Shown piece after piece: positions 8,487 to 16,145 of a stretch of 64,000 bases of DNA. This stretch comes from CAJMGO01 sp900557305 (GTDB lineage: Bacteria > Bacillota_I > Bacilli_A > RF39 > UBA660): positions 9,767 through 73,766 of the forward strand of contig CAJMGO010000006.1 of NCBI GenBank assembly GCA_905212975.1, read 5' to 3'. Position numbers and translations under genes: made by a program. Position 1 is the first letter of the stretch. Each line of letters opens with the position of its first letter. The notes under the pieces were generated by a model, which was not told the DNA's origin, did no database searches, and worked only from the letters and a program-made list of their open reading frames with translations.

Positions 8487-10025
8487 ATGAGCTATATAAT
8501 ATGCGGAAATACTTTAGATAAAGAACAACAGAAAATAGCAGAATCTTGTGATAAGTATATTCTTGTTGTAGCGGGTGCTGGAAGTGGTAAAACATTAACA
8601 ATAATAGGTAAAATATATAACTTAATAAATATTAAAGAAATTAATTATAAAGATATTTTATGTATTTCTTTTACAAAAGCTTCTTCTCTTAGTTTAAAAA
8701 AAAAATTAAAACTAGAATTTAATAAAGATATTGATGTTTATACCTTTCATAAATTATCTTTAAATATATTAAGTCTAGATAATAAAAAATATGAAATATC
8801 AAATGAAGATACTCTTTTAAATATAATACATGAATATTTATATGTTGATATTTTAAATAACGAATATATGATGAAAAACATACTCTATTATTTCAATATA
8901 AAAGAAAACAAAAATATAAAAGAAAAATATCTTTCTTTAATCCAAAATGATAAAAATATAACTTTATTTATAAATTTACTGTTTACTTTTATAAAATTAT
9001 TTAAATGTAATAATTATAATATAAAAGATTTTAACACATTCTTAAAGAAAATTAAAAAGACAATAAATTTAAAAAAGTATAAACAAGAAAAAATATTTTT
9101 AATTATGGTTCTTAATATATATTTAAACTATCAAAAATATTTAAATGAAAATAATCAAATTGATTTTGATGATATGATTATATATGCCACTGAATTTATT
9201 AAAAATTACAAAAAAAAATTAAATTATAAGTACATAATAATAGATGAATATCAAGATACTTCTCTTATTAGATTTAATCTTATAAAAGAAATAATTAATA
9301 ATACATCTTCAAGTCTAATGGTTGTAGGCGATGATTTTCAATCAATATATAAGTTTACTGGATGCAATATTGATTTATTTGTTAATTTTAAAAGTTTTTT
9401 TAATGAAGCTACTATTTACAAAATCGAAAATACATATAGAAATAGCCAAGAATTAATTAAAATAGCAGGAGATTTTGTAATGAAAAATAAGTTTCAAATA
9501 AAGAAGAATTTAAAATCTAATAAATATTTAGATAAACCAATTAAAATAATATATTATACAAATTTTATTAATTCATTCATAAAAATAATAGAAGATTTAT
9601 ATAAAAATTATAAAGAAAAAATACTTATACTTGGAAGGAATAATAACGATATTAATAAAATTATAAATAACAAATATTTCTATAAAGAAAATGATCGAAT
9701 AATTTATAAAAATAATAAAGAAATCTATATGTATTTTATGACTGTACATAAATCAAAAGGATTAGAAGAAAAAAATATTATATTAATTAATGTAAATGAT
9801 AATATTTTAGGATTTCCTAATAAAATTAAAGATGATAAAATATTAAGACTAGTTAATCCAAGTCATGAAAAAATTGAATTTGCTGAAGAAAGAAGATTAT
9901 TTTATGTAGCAATTACTAGAACTGAAAATTATTGCTATATCATGTGTAAAAAGAATAATGAATCAATATTCGTAAAAGAATTAGTAAAAAAACATAAGAA
10001 ATATTTATCCATTATTAATTTATAG
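8487..10025 (+). CDS. Compact UvrD/PcrA-like superfamily 1 DNA helicase
   Basis: A 512-residue SF1A helicase with the canonical motifs in order: Walker A 'AGAGSGKT' near residue 30, 'FTKAS' (Ia), 'DEYQDTS' (II), 'VVGDDFQSIYKFTG' (III), 'TYRNSQELI' (IV), 'TVHKSKGLE' (V) and 'EERRLFYVAITRT' (VI). It is about 200 residues shorter than PcrA/UvrD. Most of the shortening is between motifs IV and V, where the 2B domain lies. The ribosome binding site is weak ('GGTGATTAA' overlapping the start). It is flanked by sporulation genes but is not obviously linked to them. It is distinct from the cell's main PcrA, which is not in the window. Confidence 0.85.
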   Translation: MSYIICGNTLDKEQQKIAESCDKYILVVAGAGSGKTLTIIGKIYNLINIKEINYKDILCISFTKASSLSLKKKLKLEFNKDIDVYTFHKLSLNILSLDNKKYEISNEDTLLNIIHEYLYVDILNNEYMMKNILYYFNIKENKNIKEKYLSLIQNDKNITLFINLLFTFIKLFKCNNYNIKDFNTFLKKIKKTINLKKYKQEKIFLIMVLNIYLNYQKYLNENNQIDFDDMIIYATEFIKNYKKKLNYKYIIIDEYQDTSLIRFNLIKEIINNTSSSLMVVGDDFQSIYKFTGCNIDLFVNFKSFFNEATIYKIENTYRNSQELIKIAGDFVMKNKFQIKKNLKSNKYLDKPIKIIYYTNFINSFIKIIEDLYKNYKEKILILGRNNNDINKIINNKYFYKENDRIIYKNNKEIYMYFMTVHKSKGLEEKNIILINVNDNILGFPNKIKDDKILRLVNPSHEKIEFAEERRLFYVAITRTENYCYIMCKKNNESIFVKELVKKHKKYLSIINL

Positions 10026-10086
10026 GTATCCATTATAATGATTTTAATCCTTTTTTAATATAATAATATTGAAGGGGGTTGTATTT

Positions 10087-10221
10087 ATGTACGGTTATCC
10101 TAATTATGGTTATAATGACTCATATGGTGGAGGATGGTTTTGGATTATAATTGTAGTTTTAATAATATTCTTTATATTATTCTGGGGAAATGGAAATAAT
10201 TGTAAAAGAGGTATTTGTTAA
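10087..10221 (+). CDS. YjcZ-like small membrane protein (sporulation-associated family)
   Basis: A 44-residue ORF behind a GAAGGGGG ribosome binding site. The N-terminus is Gly/Tyr/Asn-rich ('MYGYPNYGYNDSYGGG'), followed by one hydrophobic helix ('WFWIIIVVLIIFFILFW') and a short tail with two cysteines ('CKRGIC'). This architecture is that of the YjcZ family of tiny proteins found in endospore formers. A strong terminator follows directly. Function is unknown beyond the family association with spores. Confidence 0.75.
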   Translation: MYGYPNYGYNDSYGGGWFWIIIVVLIIFFILFWGNGNNCKRGIC

Positions 10222-10224
10222 ATT

Positions 10225-10252
10225 GAATTGGTCTATTGATCAATTCTTTTTT
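10225..10252 (+). terminator. Terminator of the yjcZ-like gene
   Basis: GAATTGGTC pairs with GATCAATTC (9-bp stem with one G-U, 4-nt loop), followed by six T residues. Confidence 0.85.
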
Positions 10253-10311
10253 ATACATATATTTAGATTTATTAGTTGATAATGTTATTTTAAGATGAAA
10301 AAATAGCAAAG

Positions 10312-10335
10312 AAAAAAACTAATAATTCTTAGTTT
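10312..10335 (-). terminator. Terminator overlapping the end of the YunG-UDG gene
   Basis: AAACTAA/TTAGTTT stem with a 6-nt loop and a U run on the minus strand. The stop codon of the gene lies inside the hairpin. Confidence 0.7.
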
Positions 10336-11239
10336 TTTTATTACTGAAAGTTTTTATTTTTTCAAATATAGGTACATTACCAGTATAACTCTTTGGCGAT
10401 ATTGGACTAGGATGATATATAGGTAATATTTTATAACCATTAATTTCATATATATTACCAACTACATCTTTAAACTTATCAAATTTAAAATCTAGTAAAT
10501 TTCTAGTTGGGAATTCACCTAAAGTAATAATTAATTTAGGATTTAAAATTTTCAATTGTCTTAGCATTATATCTTTGCAATTTTTAGAACATAATTTTAA
10601 ATTTTTTCTTTCAAGTGGATAACACTTCACCGATTCTAAAAATGTCGTTTCAAATATATCTTTATTTATAATATTAAATAATTTTTGTAAAACTACACCA
10701 CTTGGTAATATTTTATCATTTACGTCTTTCCACAATTTATGACTCTTTCTCCATCCATTATTTGCAGGTGCCTCACCAACTAAAACTATTTCATTGTCTT
10801 TTCCTATAAATACAGTTGTATCATTAGGAAATTTATCGACTAATTTATTACACAACTTACAATTAAATACCTCTTGATCAAGTTGTTTTAATAATTTATT
10901 TATTAATCTTCCTTTCAGTATTTTATATCTATTAAGAGTATTATCGATTAGTATTTTTTCTCTATCAACAATTTCATAATTATCATAATTTACATCACAA
11001 TAAAACTGATCTGAAGTTAAATCAATAATATTATTTTCTATTAAATTAAAATAATGACTAATTCCATCCACATTAATTTTACAAATACTACCTTTAAAAT
11101 AGTCATTAACAATTAGAGATGTTATTGCACACATACCAAAACATTTATTATTCTTATTCCATTCATTTTGAAACTTAGGATAACACAAATATTTAGAATA
11201 ACATTCTAATAAAATTTCTTTTAAATTTTCAATATTCAC
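10319..11239 (-). CDS. YunG-like domain fused to a uracil-DNA-glycosylase-like domain
   Basis: A 306-residue two-domain protein. Residues 1-105 match the YunG family pattern: 'NNKCFGMCAITSLIVNDYF', 'DGISHYFNLIEN', 'DLTSDQF'. Residues ~115-300 are a family 4/5-type uracil-DNA glycosylase fold: 'VLVGEAP' (motif I), 'LIITLGEFPTRNLL' and 'YHPSPISP' (motif II). Cysteines at 'CKLC', 'KCYP' and 'CSKNC' are placed like the 4Fe-4S ligands of these enzymes. The UDG half should recognise uracil or another damaged base in DNA; the role of YunG is unknown. I have not seen these domains joined before, but cannot search. It borders the candidate defence locus. Confidence 0.75.
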   Translation of the reverse strand: MNIENLKEILLECYSKYLCYPKFQNEWNKNNKCFGMCAITSLIVNDYFKGSICKINVDGISHYFNLIENNIIDLTSDQFYCDVNYDNYEIVDREKILIDNTLNRYKILKGRLINKLLKQLDQEVFNCKLCNKLVDKFPNDTTVFIGKDNEIVLVGEAPANNGWRKSHKLWKDVNDKILPSGVVLQKLFNIINKDIFETTFLESVKCYPLERKNLKLCSKNCKDIMLRQLKILNPKLIITLGEFPTRNLLDFKFDKFKDVVGNIYEINGYKILPIYHPSPISPKSYTGNVPIFEKIKTFSNKKTKNY

Positions 11240-11337
11240 AATAACACCTCTTATCTATGAACAAATCAAGTTTTAAACTATAAATATTATATCAAATAAA
11301 ATTCAGTGTGTCTTTAACAAGGTTTAAATATATAAAG

Positions 11338-11367
11338 AAAAAACTAAGAAAATTAATTCTTAGTTTT
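11338..11367 (-). terminator. Terminator of the apeA-like operon
   Basis: AAAACTAAGAA/TTCTTAGTTTT, an 11-bp perfect stem with a 6-nt loop and a U run on the minus strand. It lies about 115 bp downstream of the second defence gene. Confidence 0.75.
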
Positions 11368-11379
11368 ATTTTTATAAAT

Positions 11380-11408
11380 GGGGCGATAACAAATGTTATC
11401 TGAACCCC
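11380..11408. repeat. Nested inverted repeat of unknown role
   Basis: An outer GGGG/CCCC pair (11380-11383 and 11405-11408) encloses a GATAAC/GTTATC hairpin (11385-11390 and 11395-11400). It is unusually GC-rich for this genome and lies outside any gene. It could be an RNA structure or a remnant mobile-element end. Confidence 0.45.
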
Positions 11409-11480
11409 CAAAGTAAAAGTTAATAAACAACTAATCACTAAAATAATAATACCATTTTTTTTTGATAAATGGAAGACTTT

Positions 11481-12017
11481 TTAAGCTATTGGTTCCTCCA
11501 TTAATTTATCTAATACAGATATTGCTTCAAATTTAAAATTATAGTTATTATTGTTTAATATTGTTTCTAATTCTTCCAATATAGATTTCAATTCATTAAT
11601 ATTAATTTTTCCACCAATATGATATACATCATTTATTATTAATGGCCTTATTATGGATTGATTATAATCTTTATTAATAAATTTATTTTGCTTATTACCA
11701 TTTTACTTATAATAATCAATTTCGTGTTCAGAAACATCTCTCAACAATTTAATATCATACAATGATTTTAATTTTTTTAATATATCTTCAAATTTCTCTA
11801 CATATTTATCAAATTCAGTTAACCATCCACATAATTTTTTTAGTGCTACTTTCAAAAAATGATCATCAGCCATTCTTTGTACTTGCTCTTCATATTTAGG
11901 CGAATTCATATTTTTTTCTACTCGGCTTATTTGTTCAATTAGTGCAGATAACCACCATTGAGACTTAACCATTATTAAAGATAGCGGTATTACAACTTCA
12001 TTGTTTGATTGCTTCAT
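11481..12017 (-). pseudogene. Small R-x4-H (HEPN-like) partner protein interrupted by an in-frame stop
   Basis: The ATG at 12017 opens a 104-residue frame ending at a TAA at 11703-11705. The same frame continues without another stop to 11481 as convincing coding sequence, so the undamaged protein would be about 178 residues. Just before the stop lies 'LLRDVSEHEIDYY', with an R-x4-H motif (R93, H98) as in HEPN RNases. 'WWLSALIEQISRVEKNM' near the N-terminus and 'FLKVALKKLCGWL' are helical. The sequence around the break ('YYK*NGNKQNKF') looks like a single-base nonsense change. It starts 3 bp after the ApeA-like gene, so the two form one operon. If the short form is made, it keeps the motif but loses about 74 residues. 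Confidence 0.65.
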
Positions 12018-12020
12018 ACA

Positions 12021-13439
12021 CTAACTAATCCTTTCATTTTTAATAATCTTATCTATCATTTCTTCATTATGAATATCATTTAATACTAAATCCTTTTTTG
12101 AATTAATCTCATCTATATTAAATCCTAAATTTTGTAAAATATAATTAGATACTAAATAGTCAAGAATGTATATACCATATTTTAAATTTTTCCCAACAAG
12201 ACATTTATCTTTTTTTGCATCATCATAATGTGTATAATAATTTCTTGTATCAGAAAATCTAGTTGATAAGTCATCAATTTTATCTATAAGGTTTTCTTTA
12301 ATTGTAAGCTTAAAATCATTTATAAAGATATCAATAATGCGATTTTTTAAAATTATATAGCCATTGTCAACTTGATCTGGATTCTTTTCTATTAAATCAA
12401 TTATTTCCTTATTATCCTCAAATTTTTCTTCAATATGTTTAAAAAACTTATCCGTTTTTTTATATTTTTGTGTATGCATTAATTCCAATGCTTGCATTAA
12501 ATTACAAAATTTTATCTCATCTGGAATATCATTATTAATTCCTAAGTTATATAAATTATAAATATTATTATAATCTTGATATGTATTAAACCATTTTTTT
12601 AATTTATCCGTAGATGCAAATTCTTGAAGATTAAATAAAAAGTTTCTAATACTCTCTAGTTTATCGGGATTACTAGTTGATAAATTGTTCATTTTATTTT
12701 TTATTATTTCATATTTTATATAATTATATTTTTTACCAACTTTAGCAGTATATTTTTTATAATTAATACCTTGTACTAATGAAACATTAATTTTTAAACC
12801 CGTTGCTAATGTTATTAAGTTCATAATCATATCAAAGTCTTTAAAAAATTCTTCATATGACTTTTCTTCTTTCTTTTTAATTCTTACCTCGACATGTTGT
12901 GAAATATCCAAACTTTCAATTTGCATATCGAAATTAAATTTTCCAAATACTGGAACAAACTCAATGGTAGTGTTATCATCTATTTTTTCTGATATTTTGT
13001 CTTTAAATTTATATCCTATTTTAAATGTATAAGAGGGATCATCCATATACTCAAAACCACTTAACTGTGACCACTTAATTATATTTGGAATTTGAAAATG
13101 AACTTCATTAAATTTAATATCTGACTTTTCTGATTTAGAAATATTAATAAACATATTTTTTGCAACTATCACTATATGATGTCTAACAAAACCATCAGAA
13201 TGTCTTTTTACAATCTGACAATCTACCAAAGTACATTTAATCTCTTGATTTAATTTTCCTGTTATAGTTGTTATTTCTGTTGGTTTATCCATCCAAGCCA
13301 AAAATTCTTCATTATCTTTATAATAAATTGATAATATTATAATTCCATTTGTTTTATTAAAAGTTAAATCTCCTTGATATTGTTTATCTAGTATTTTCCA
13401 CTTCCCACCAATAGTAACATCATTATTAGTATTACTCAT
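12021..13439 (-). CDS. ApeA-like HEPN-domain abortive-infection protein
   Basis: A 472-residue protein with the layout of ApeA-type anti-phage proteins. A beta-rich N-terminal domain covers about residues 1-230 ('GGKWKILDKQYQGDLTFNK', 'EVHFQIPNIIKWSQLSGFEY'). An all-helical C-terminal HEPN domain carries the RNase motif 'RNYYTHYD' (R399, H404, R-x4-H). 'FCNLMQALELMHTQKYK' before it is also typical of this HEPN group. In the family the HEPN domain cleaves RNA upon infection and arrests growth. The start at 13439 was chosen because GGGAGG precedes it; the frame extends six codons further. Its leader contains a terminator-like hairpin at 13456-13483. Confidence 0.8.
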   Translation of the reverse strand: MSNTNNDVTIGGKWKILDKQYQGDLTFNKTNGIIILSIYYKDNEEFLAWMDKPTEITTITGKLNQEIKCTLVDCQIVKRHSDGFVRHHIVIVAKNMFINISKSEKSDIKFNEVHFQIPNIIKWSQLSGFEYMDDPSYTFKIGYKFKDKISEKIDDNTTIEFVPVFGKFNFDMQIESLDISQHVEVRIKKKEEKSYEEFFKDFDMIMNLITLATGLKINVSLVQGINYKKYTAKVGKKYNYIKYEIIKNKMNNLSTSNPDKLESIRNFLFNLQEFASTDKLKKWFNTYQDYNNIYNLYNLGINNDIPDEIKFCNLMQALELMHTQKYKKTDKFFKHIEEKFEDNKEIIDLIEKNPDQVDNGYIILKNRIIDIFINDFKLTIKENLIDKIDDLSTRFSDTRNYYTHYDDAKKDKCLVGKNLKYGIYILDYLVSNYILQNLGFNIDEINSKKDLVLNDIHNEEMIDKIIKNERIS

Positions 13440-13455
13440 TTTAAAACCTCCCAAC

Positions 13456-13483
13456 AAAAAAGTATCATTCTATTGAATGATAC
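13456..13483 (-). promoter_or_regulatory. Terminator/attenuator hairpin in the apeA-like leader
   Basis: GTATCATTC (13462-13470) and GAATGATAC (13475-13483) form a perfect 9-bp stem with a TATT loop, followed on the minus strand by six U residues and then the GGGAGG ribosome binding site. It lies downstream of the promoter at 13497-13505 and upstream of the gene, so it would stop most transcripts before the toxic gene. It could also be the terminator of the XRE gene. Confidence 0.65.
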
Positions 13484-13496
13484 GAAATCTATCTTA

Positions 13497-13505
13497 ATTA
13501 TACCA
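13497..13505 (-). promoter_or_regulatory. Extended -10 promoter of the apeA-like gene
   Basis: TGG-TATAAT on the minus strand (TG at 13504-13505, TATAAT at 13497-13502). The -35 region is poor, which suits an extended -10 promoter. The transcript would start near 13490, only a few bases before the leader hairpin. Confidence 0.55.
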
Positions 13506-13534
13506 TATTTTAAAAAATAAGAAATAGTTTTGTA

Positions 13535-13774
13535 CTAATTTGGATCATCAAATAATTGCCTAATATCTATTTCTAAAGCATCGGCAAATTTTCCTATTGT
13601 TTCTAGTAATGGTGTTTTATCTATTGATAAGCACTCCAAATCTCTAACATAGCCATGAGTAAGTCCAGTTAAATCTGCAAGTTCTTGAAGTGTGTACTTT
13701 CTCATTAAACGATATTTCTTTATATTTTTTCTAACAATTAATGATAACTGTTCTTTAGAATATCTACTAGTCAA
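13535..13774 (-). CDS. XRE-family helix-turn-helix regulator
   Basis: A 79-residue protein consisting of one Cro/C1-type HTH domain ('YTLQELADLTGLTHGYVRDLE', about residues 28-48), then 'LLETIGKFADALEIDIRQLF'. The start codon is TTG at 13774, behind GGAAGTGAGG. It lies immediately upstream of and on the same strand as the ApeA-like gene, 95 bp away, so it may repress that promoter or itself. Single-domain XRE proteins often control defence or toxin genes. Confidence 0.85.
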   Translation of the reverse strand: MTSRYSKEQLSLIVRKNIKKYRLMRKYTLQELADLTGLTHGYVRDLECLSIDKTPLLETIGKFADALEIDIRQLFDDPN

Positions 13775-13851
13775 AGTACCTCACTTCCTTTCTAGTAAAA
13801 TTATTTCATAAAAAGTTTAAAAAATATGTCGTCTGTTCAAAGTTTATATGA

Positions 13852-13857
13852 TATAAT
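13852..13857 (+). promoter_or_regulatory. -10 element of the lipoprotein gene
   Basis: TATAAT preceded by TGA (extended -10), 22 bp before the GTG start at 13879. No clear -35 is seen. Confidence 0.5.
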
Positions 13858-13878
13858 AAAAATGAAAGGAGTGTTCTT

Positions 13879-14580
13879 GTGAAGAAAAAAATCTTATCTG
13901 TTGCTCTAATATTATTAATGGTATTCACTATTACTGGTTGTGGTTCATCATCTTCTAATGATGATAACTATAGCAATAATAATTCTAGTTCAAACTCTTC
14001 TAATTCTTCTTCAACTAAAAAACAAGAAACAAAAGAATTAACTGAATCAGAAAAAATGATAGTAAAAATATCAGCACTATTTGATGAAAAACTAGCATTT
14101 GATACAGGAAGTTATATTCAAGGAGATATTCCTGCTGGAGAATATGCTTTTGTTAAATTTAGTGGAAGTGGTTCTTATTATTGTGAAAAAGATGGAGCTG
14201 GAAATATAGTAGATAATGAAAACTTTGATAGCTTTGGATATGTAAAAGTTCATTCAGTTGGTAATCTTGAAACAAGGGGAGTTTTAATAAATGTTTCGTC
14301 ATTTGAAAAGCTTGGTGTTAAAGGTGCTAAAGAGATTTATGAAATATTGAATAATCAAAGTAATTGGAATCAAGGTGGATACTATAAAGTTGGAGTTGAT
14401 ATTGATCCAGGAAGTTACGTAGTTGAAAGCATTGGTAGTGGATATTGGTCAATAATGACTGGCCCTGTAAGTGCTAGTGATATTGTTGATAATGATAACT
14501 TTAATGGTAGAGCTTCTATTAACTTATCTAATGGTCAATACTTAAAATTAAGTAGAGCAACTATTTCTAAAGCAGAATAA
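13879..14580 (+). CDS. Lipoprotein with a duplicated beta-rich domain
   Basis: A 233-residue protein starting at GTG (13879) behind AAAGGAG. It has a lipoprotein signal peptide with lipobox 'TITGC' (Cys near residue 21), then a Ser/Asn-rich linker. Two related modules follow: 'GSYIQGDIPAGEYAFVKFSG...DNENFDSFGYVKV' (about 75-140) and 'YKVGVDIDPGSYVVESIGSG...DNDNFNGRASINL' (about 165-225). Each has a 'DIPxGxY'-like turn and an 'IVDNxNF' motif. It should be anchored on the outer face of the membrane; the ligand is unknown. Similar paired modules occur in Bacillota surface lipoproteins. Confidence 0.8.
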   Translation: MKKKILSVALILLMVFTITGCGSSSSNDDNYSNNNSSSNSSNSSSTKKQETKELTESEKMIVKISALFDEKLAFDTGSYIQGDIPAGEYAFVKFSGSGSYYCEKDGAGNIVDNENFDSFGYVKVHSVGNLETRGVLINVSSFEKLGVKGAKEIYEILNNQSNWNQGGYYKVGVDIDPGSYVVESIGSGYWSIMTGPVSASDIVDNDNFNGRASINLSNGQYLKLSRATISKAE

Positions 14581-14588
14581 GAAAAAAT

Positions 14589-14617
14589 AAAAGTGGCATT
14601 TAAAACCACTTTTTATT
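14589..14617 (+). terminator. Terminator of the lipoprotein gene
   Basis: AAAAGTGG (14589-14596) pairs with CCACTTTT (14606-14613), followed by a T-rich run. Confidence 0.7.
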
Positions 14618-14628
14618 TATATCCAAAG

Positions 14629-14657
14629 CAAAAGGAAGAGATAAACTCTTCCTTTTG
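14629..14657. terminator. Strong hairpin between convergent lipoprotein and MazF-like genes
   Basis: CAAAAGGAAGAG / CTCTTCCTTTTG form a perfect 12-bp stem with a 5-nt loop. It lies downstream of both convergent genes and probably serves as terminator for the minus-strand gene, although its U run is weak. A smaller GTGTAT/ATACAC hairpin lies just beyond it. Confidence 0.55.
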
Positions 14658-14728
14658 AAAAACTTCTACCAAGTGTATAAATACACCCGCAACAATCTAA
14701 AGTACTTTAATTATACCATTTTAAATGG

Positions 14729-15547
14729 TTAAGTCAACACTTTTTCACGATTTTCTTTAGATTTATTATAAATAGTATTTTGCTTTCTGATAGTTCTATT
14801 TGTTTCTTTTATTTCTTCAAAAGCATAATACTTCTTTATTATTTTTAATATAGCATCATTATCTTTTTTAGTAATAGTTGCTATTTTATTATTTATATAA
14901 TATGGTTCTCTAATTCTATTAGAACTAATATTAATTAAGTTTTCTAATCTAGCAGTTCCTAATTTTTCATCTAATAAATCATAGTGAAAATAATAATTAT
15001 CATCTTTATGTTTTGAAGTAAGTGGTATAGCAGTCCACATTTTTTTATTTGATGCACTTCTCCATAATATTGCTGGTCTTAACTTTCTTAATTCACTACC
15101 AATATTATAACCTAAATCTACCCAATATATAGCTCCAACTTTTAAACTAGTAGTATCACCATCATTCTTATTTATTAATTCTAATTTATCTTTACACCAC
15201 TTATTATATGATATGCCATCTGGATTATTATTTGTATTATTTTTAACATAGTTTAAAAAAGTAATTTTAGATTTTAATAAGATATCATCAAATTCCTTAT
15301 TAGTTATTTTAATAGGTTTACCTTTAATATAGACACATTTTTTAATATTAGAGCGATTATAATCAGTTATTTCATCTAATACTACATATTTATTTATGGA
15401 TTTTAAATAAGCACTATTTTCTTTTTCTTCATTATAAACAGGTACTCCTACATAATGATTTTGTGATATATCATAAAGAATCAAAATCCATTGTTTATTA
15501 TCATTTAAATTAAATTCATATATATGCTTCCAATTTATCGTAAGCAT
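14729..15547 (-). CDS. MazF/PemK-like protein, possibly two tandem domains
   Basis: A 272-residue protein. The C-terminal half (about residues 135-250) shows the MazF/PemK pattern: 'VGAIYWVDLGYNIGSELRKLRPAILWR', 'MWTAIPLTSK', and 'ARLENLINISSNRI'. These are mRNA-cleaving toxin folds. The N-terminal half ('WILILYDISQNHYVGVPVYNE...YVVLDEITDYNR') has a similar strand order and may be a degenerate second copy. No antitoxin gene is adjacent. The start at 15547 follows 'GGTGATAAAT'. The gene lies downstream of mobile-element debris and may have arrived with it. Confidence 0.65.
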   Translation of the reverse strand: MLTINWKHIYEFNLNDNKQWILILYDISQNHYVGVPVYNEEKENSAYLKSINKYVVLDEITDYNRSNIKKCVYIKGKPIKITNKEFDDILLKSKITFLNYVKNNTNNNPDGISYNKWCKDKLELINKNDGDTTSLKVGAIYWVDLGYNIGSELRKLRPAILWRSASNKKMWTAIPLTSKHKDDNYYFHYDLLDEKLGTARLENLINISSNRIREPYYINNKIATITKKDNDAILKIIKKYYAFEEIKETNRTIRKQNTIYNKSKENREKVLT

Positions 15548-15582
15548 ATTTATCACCAACTTTCTTTATTTTAATTATCTTT

Positions 15583-16001
15583 CTATTTCATCATCTTTTT
15601 TTTTATTTCATAAAATTCTTCAGCATACTCATCCATTTCATTATTAATATGTTTAGTTGCTTTATCAATTTCTTTTTTATTAAGTGGAGAGTGTTCATCA
15701 AAATGAATGGTTGCATTAGCTATATAAAAGTCTGGAACTATTTCTTGTATATCTTCAAGTTGTTGTTCAAAGACTTGTGTCATTTGATATTTATATTCTA
15801 AACTTTTCTCATCCCAATATTCCATATTTCCAAGTTCAATAACTATCTCACAAGCAAGATCATGTTTAGTATCATTACTTATCTTATTAAAGTAGTTATC
15901 TATTTTTCTATCATCTCTAGTTTGTTTATCATTATATTCCAATCTTGCATCTTCAAATAAATCTAAATATAAGTCTTTAACATCTTTAACTATATCTCAT
16001 A
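15583..16001 (-). pseudogene. Fragment of a MobV/Pre-type relaxase
   Basis: An open frame enters after a TGA at about 16002-16004 and reads 'DIVKDVKDLYLDLFEDARLEYNDKQTRDDRKIDNY...', continuing to 'FYIANATIHFDEHSP', a pattern of MobV/Pre plasmid relaxases. These normally have an N-terminus before this point and 'PHxHxH' metal ligands just after 'FDE'. Here both are missing: the sequence jumps from 'FDEHSP' to 'LNKKEIDKATKHINNE' and stops after about 40 more residues. It is therefore an internal fragment with a further internal deletion. The only start in frame is a TTG. It is fused at its 5' side to a truncated serine recombinase. Confidence 0.7.
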
Positions 16002-16124
16002 ACCTTTATACTCACACATGGCTCTTAAACGCTTTTCTTGTTCTAGTAAACTAAATCCTTCTCTTGCTTGATCTTCAGTACTAACACGAATATATAATCC
16101 TGCAACTTTCTTTTCGTTATCCAT
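15990..16124 (-). pseudogene. N-terminal stub of a serine recombinase
   Basis: An ATG at 16124 behind AAAAGGAG opens 44 codons that read 'VAGLYIRVSTEDQAREGFSLLEQEKRL', the catalytic N-terminus of a large serine recombinase (the nucleophilic Ser is in 'RVSTEDQ'). It then stops at TAG (15990-15992), exactly where the sequence switches to relaxase-like reading in another frame. The remaining several hundred residues are missing, so this is a deletion remnant of an integrative element. Confidence 0.8.
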
Positions 16125-16145
16125 AAAACTTCAACTCCTTTTACT

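Noticed and set aside
11703..11705. Programmed stop-codon readthrough
   Set aside because: The stop is TAA in an ordinary context with no visible recoding element; a nonsense mutation is simpler.
14629..14700. Type III antitoxin RNA for the MazF/PemK-like protein
   Set aside because: There is one hairpin rather than tandem repeats, and it lies downstream of the toxin; a terminator explains it better.
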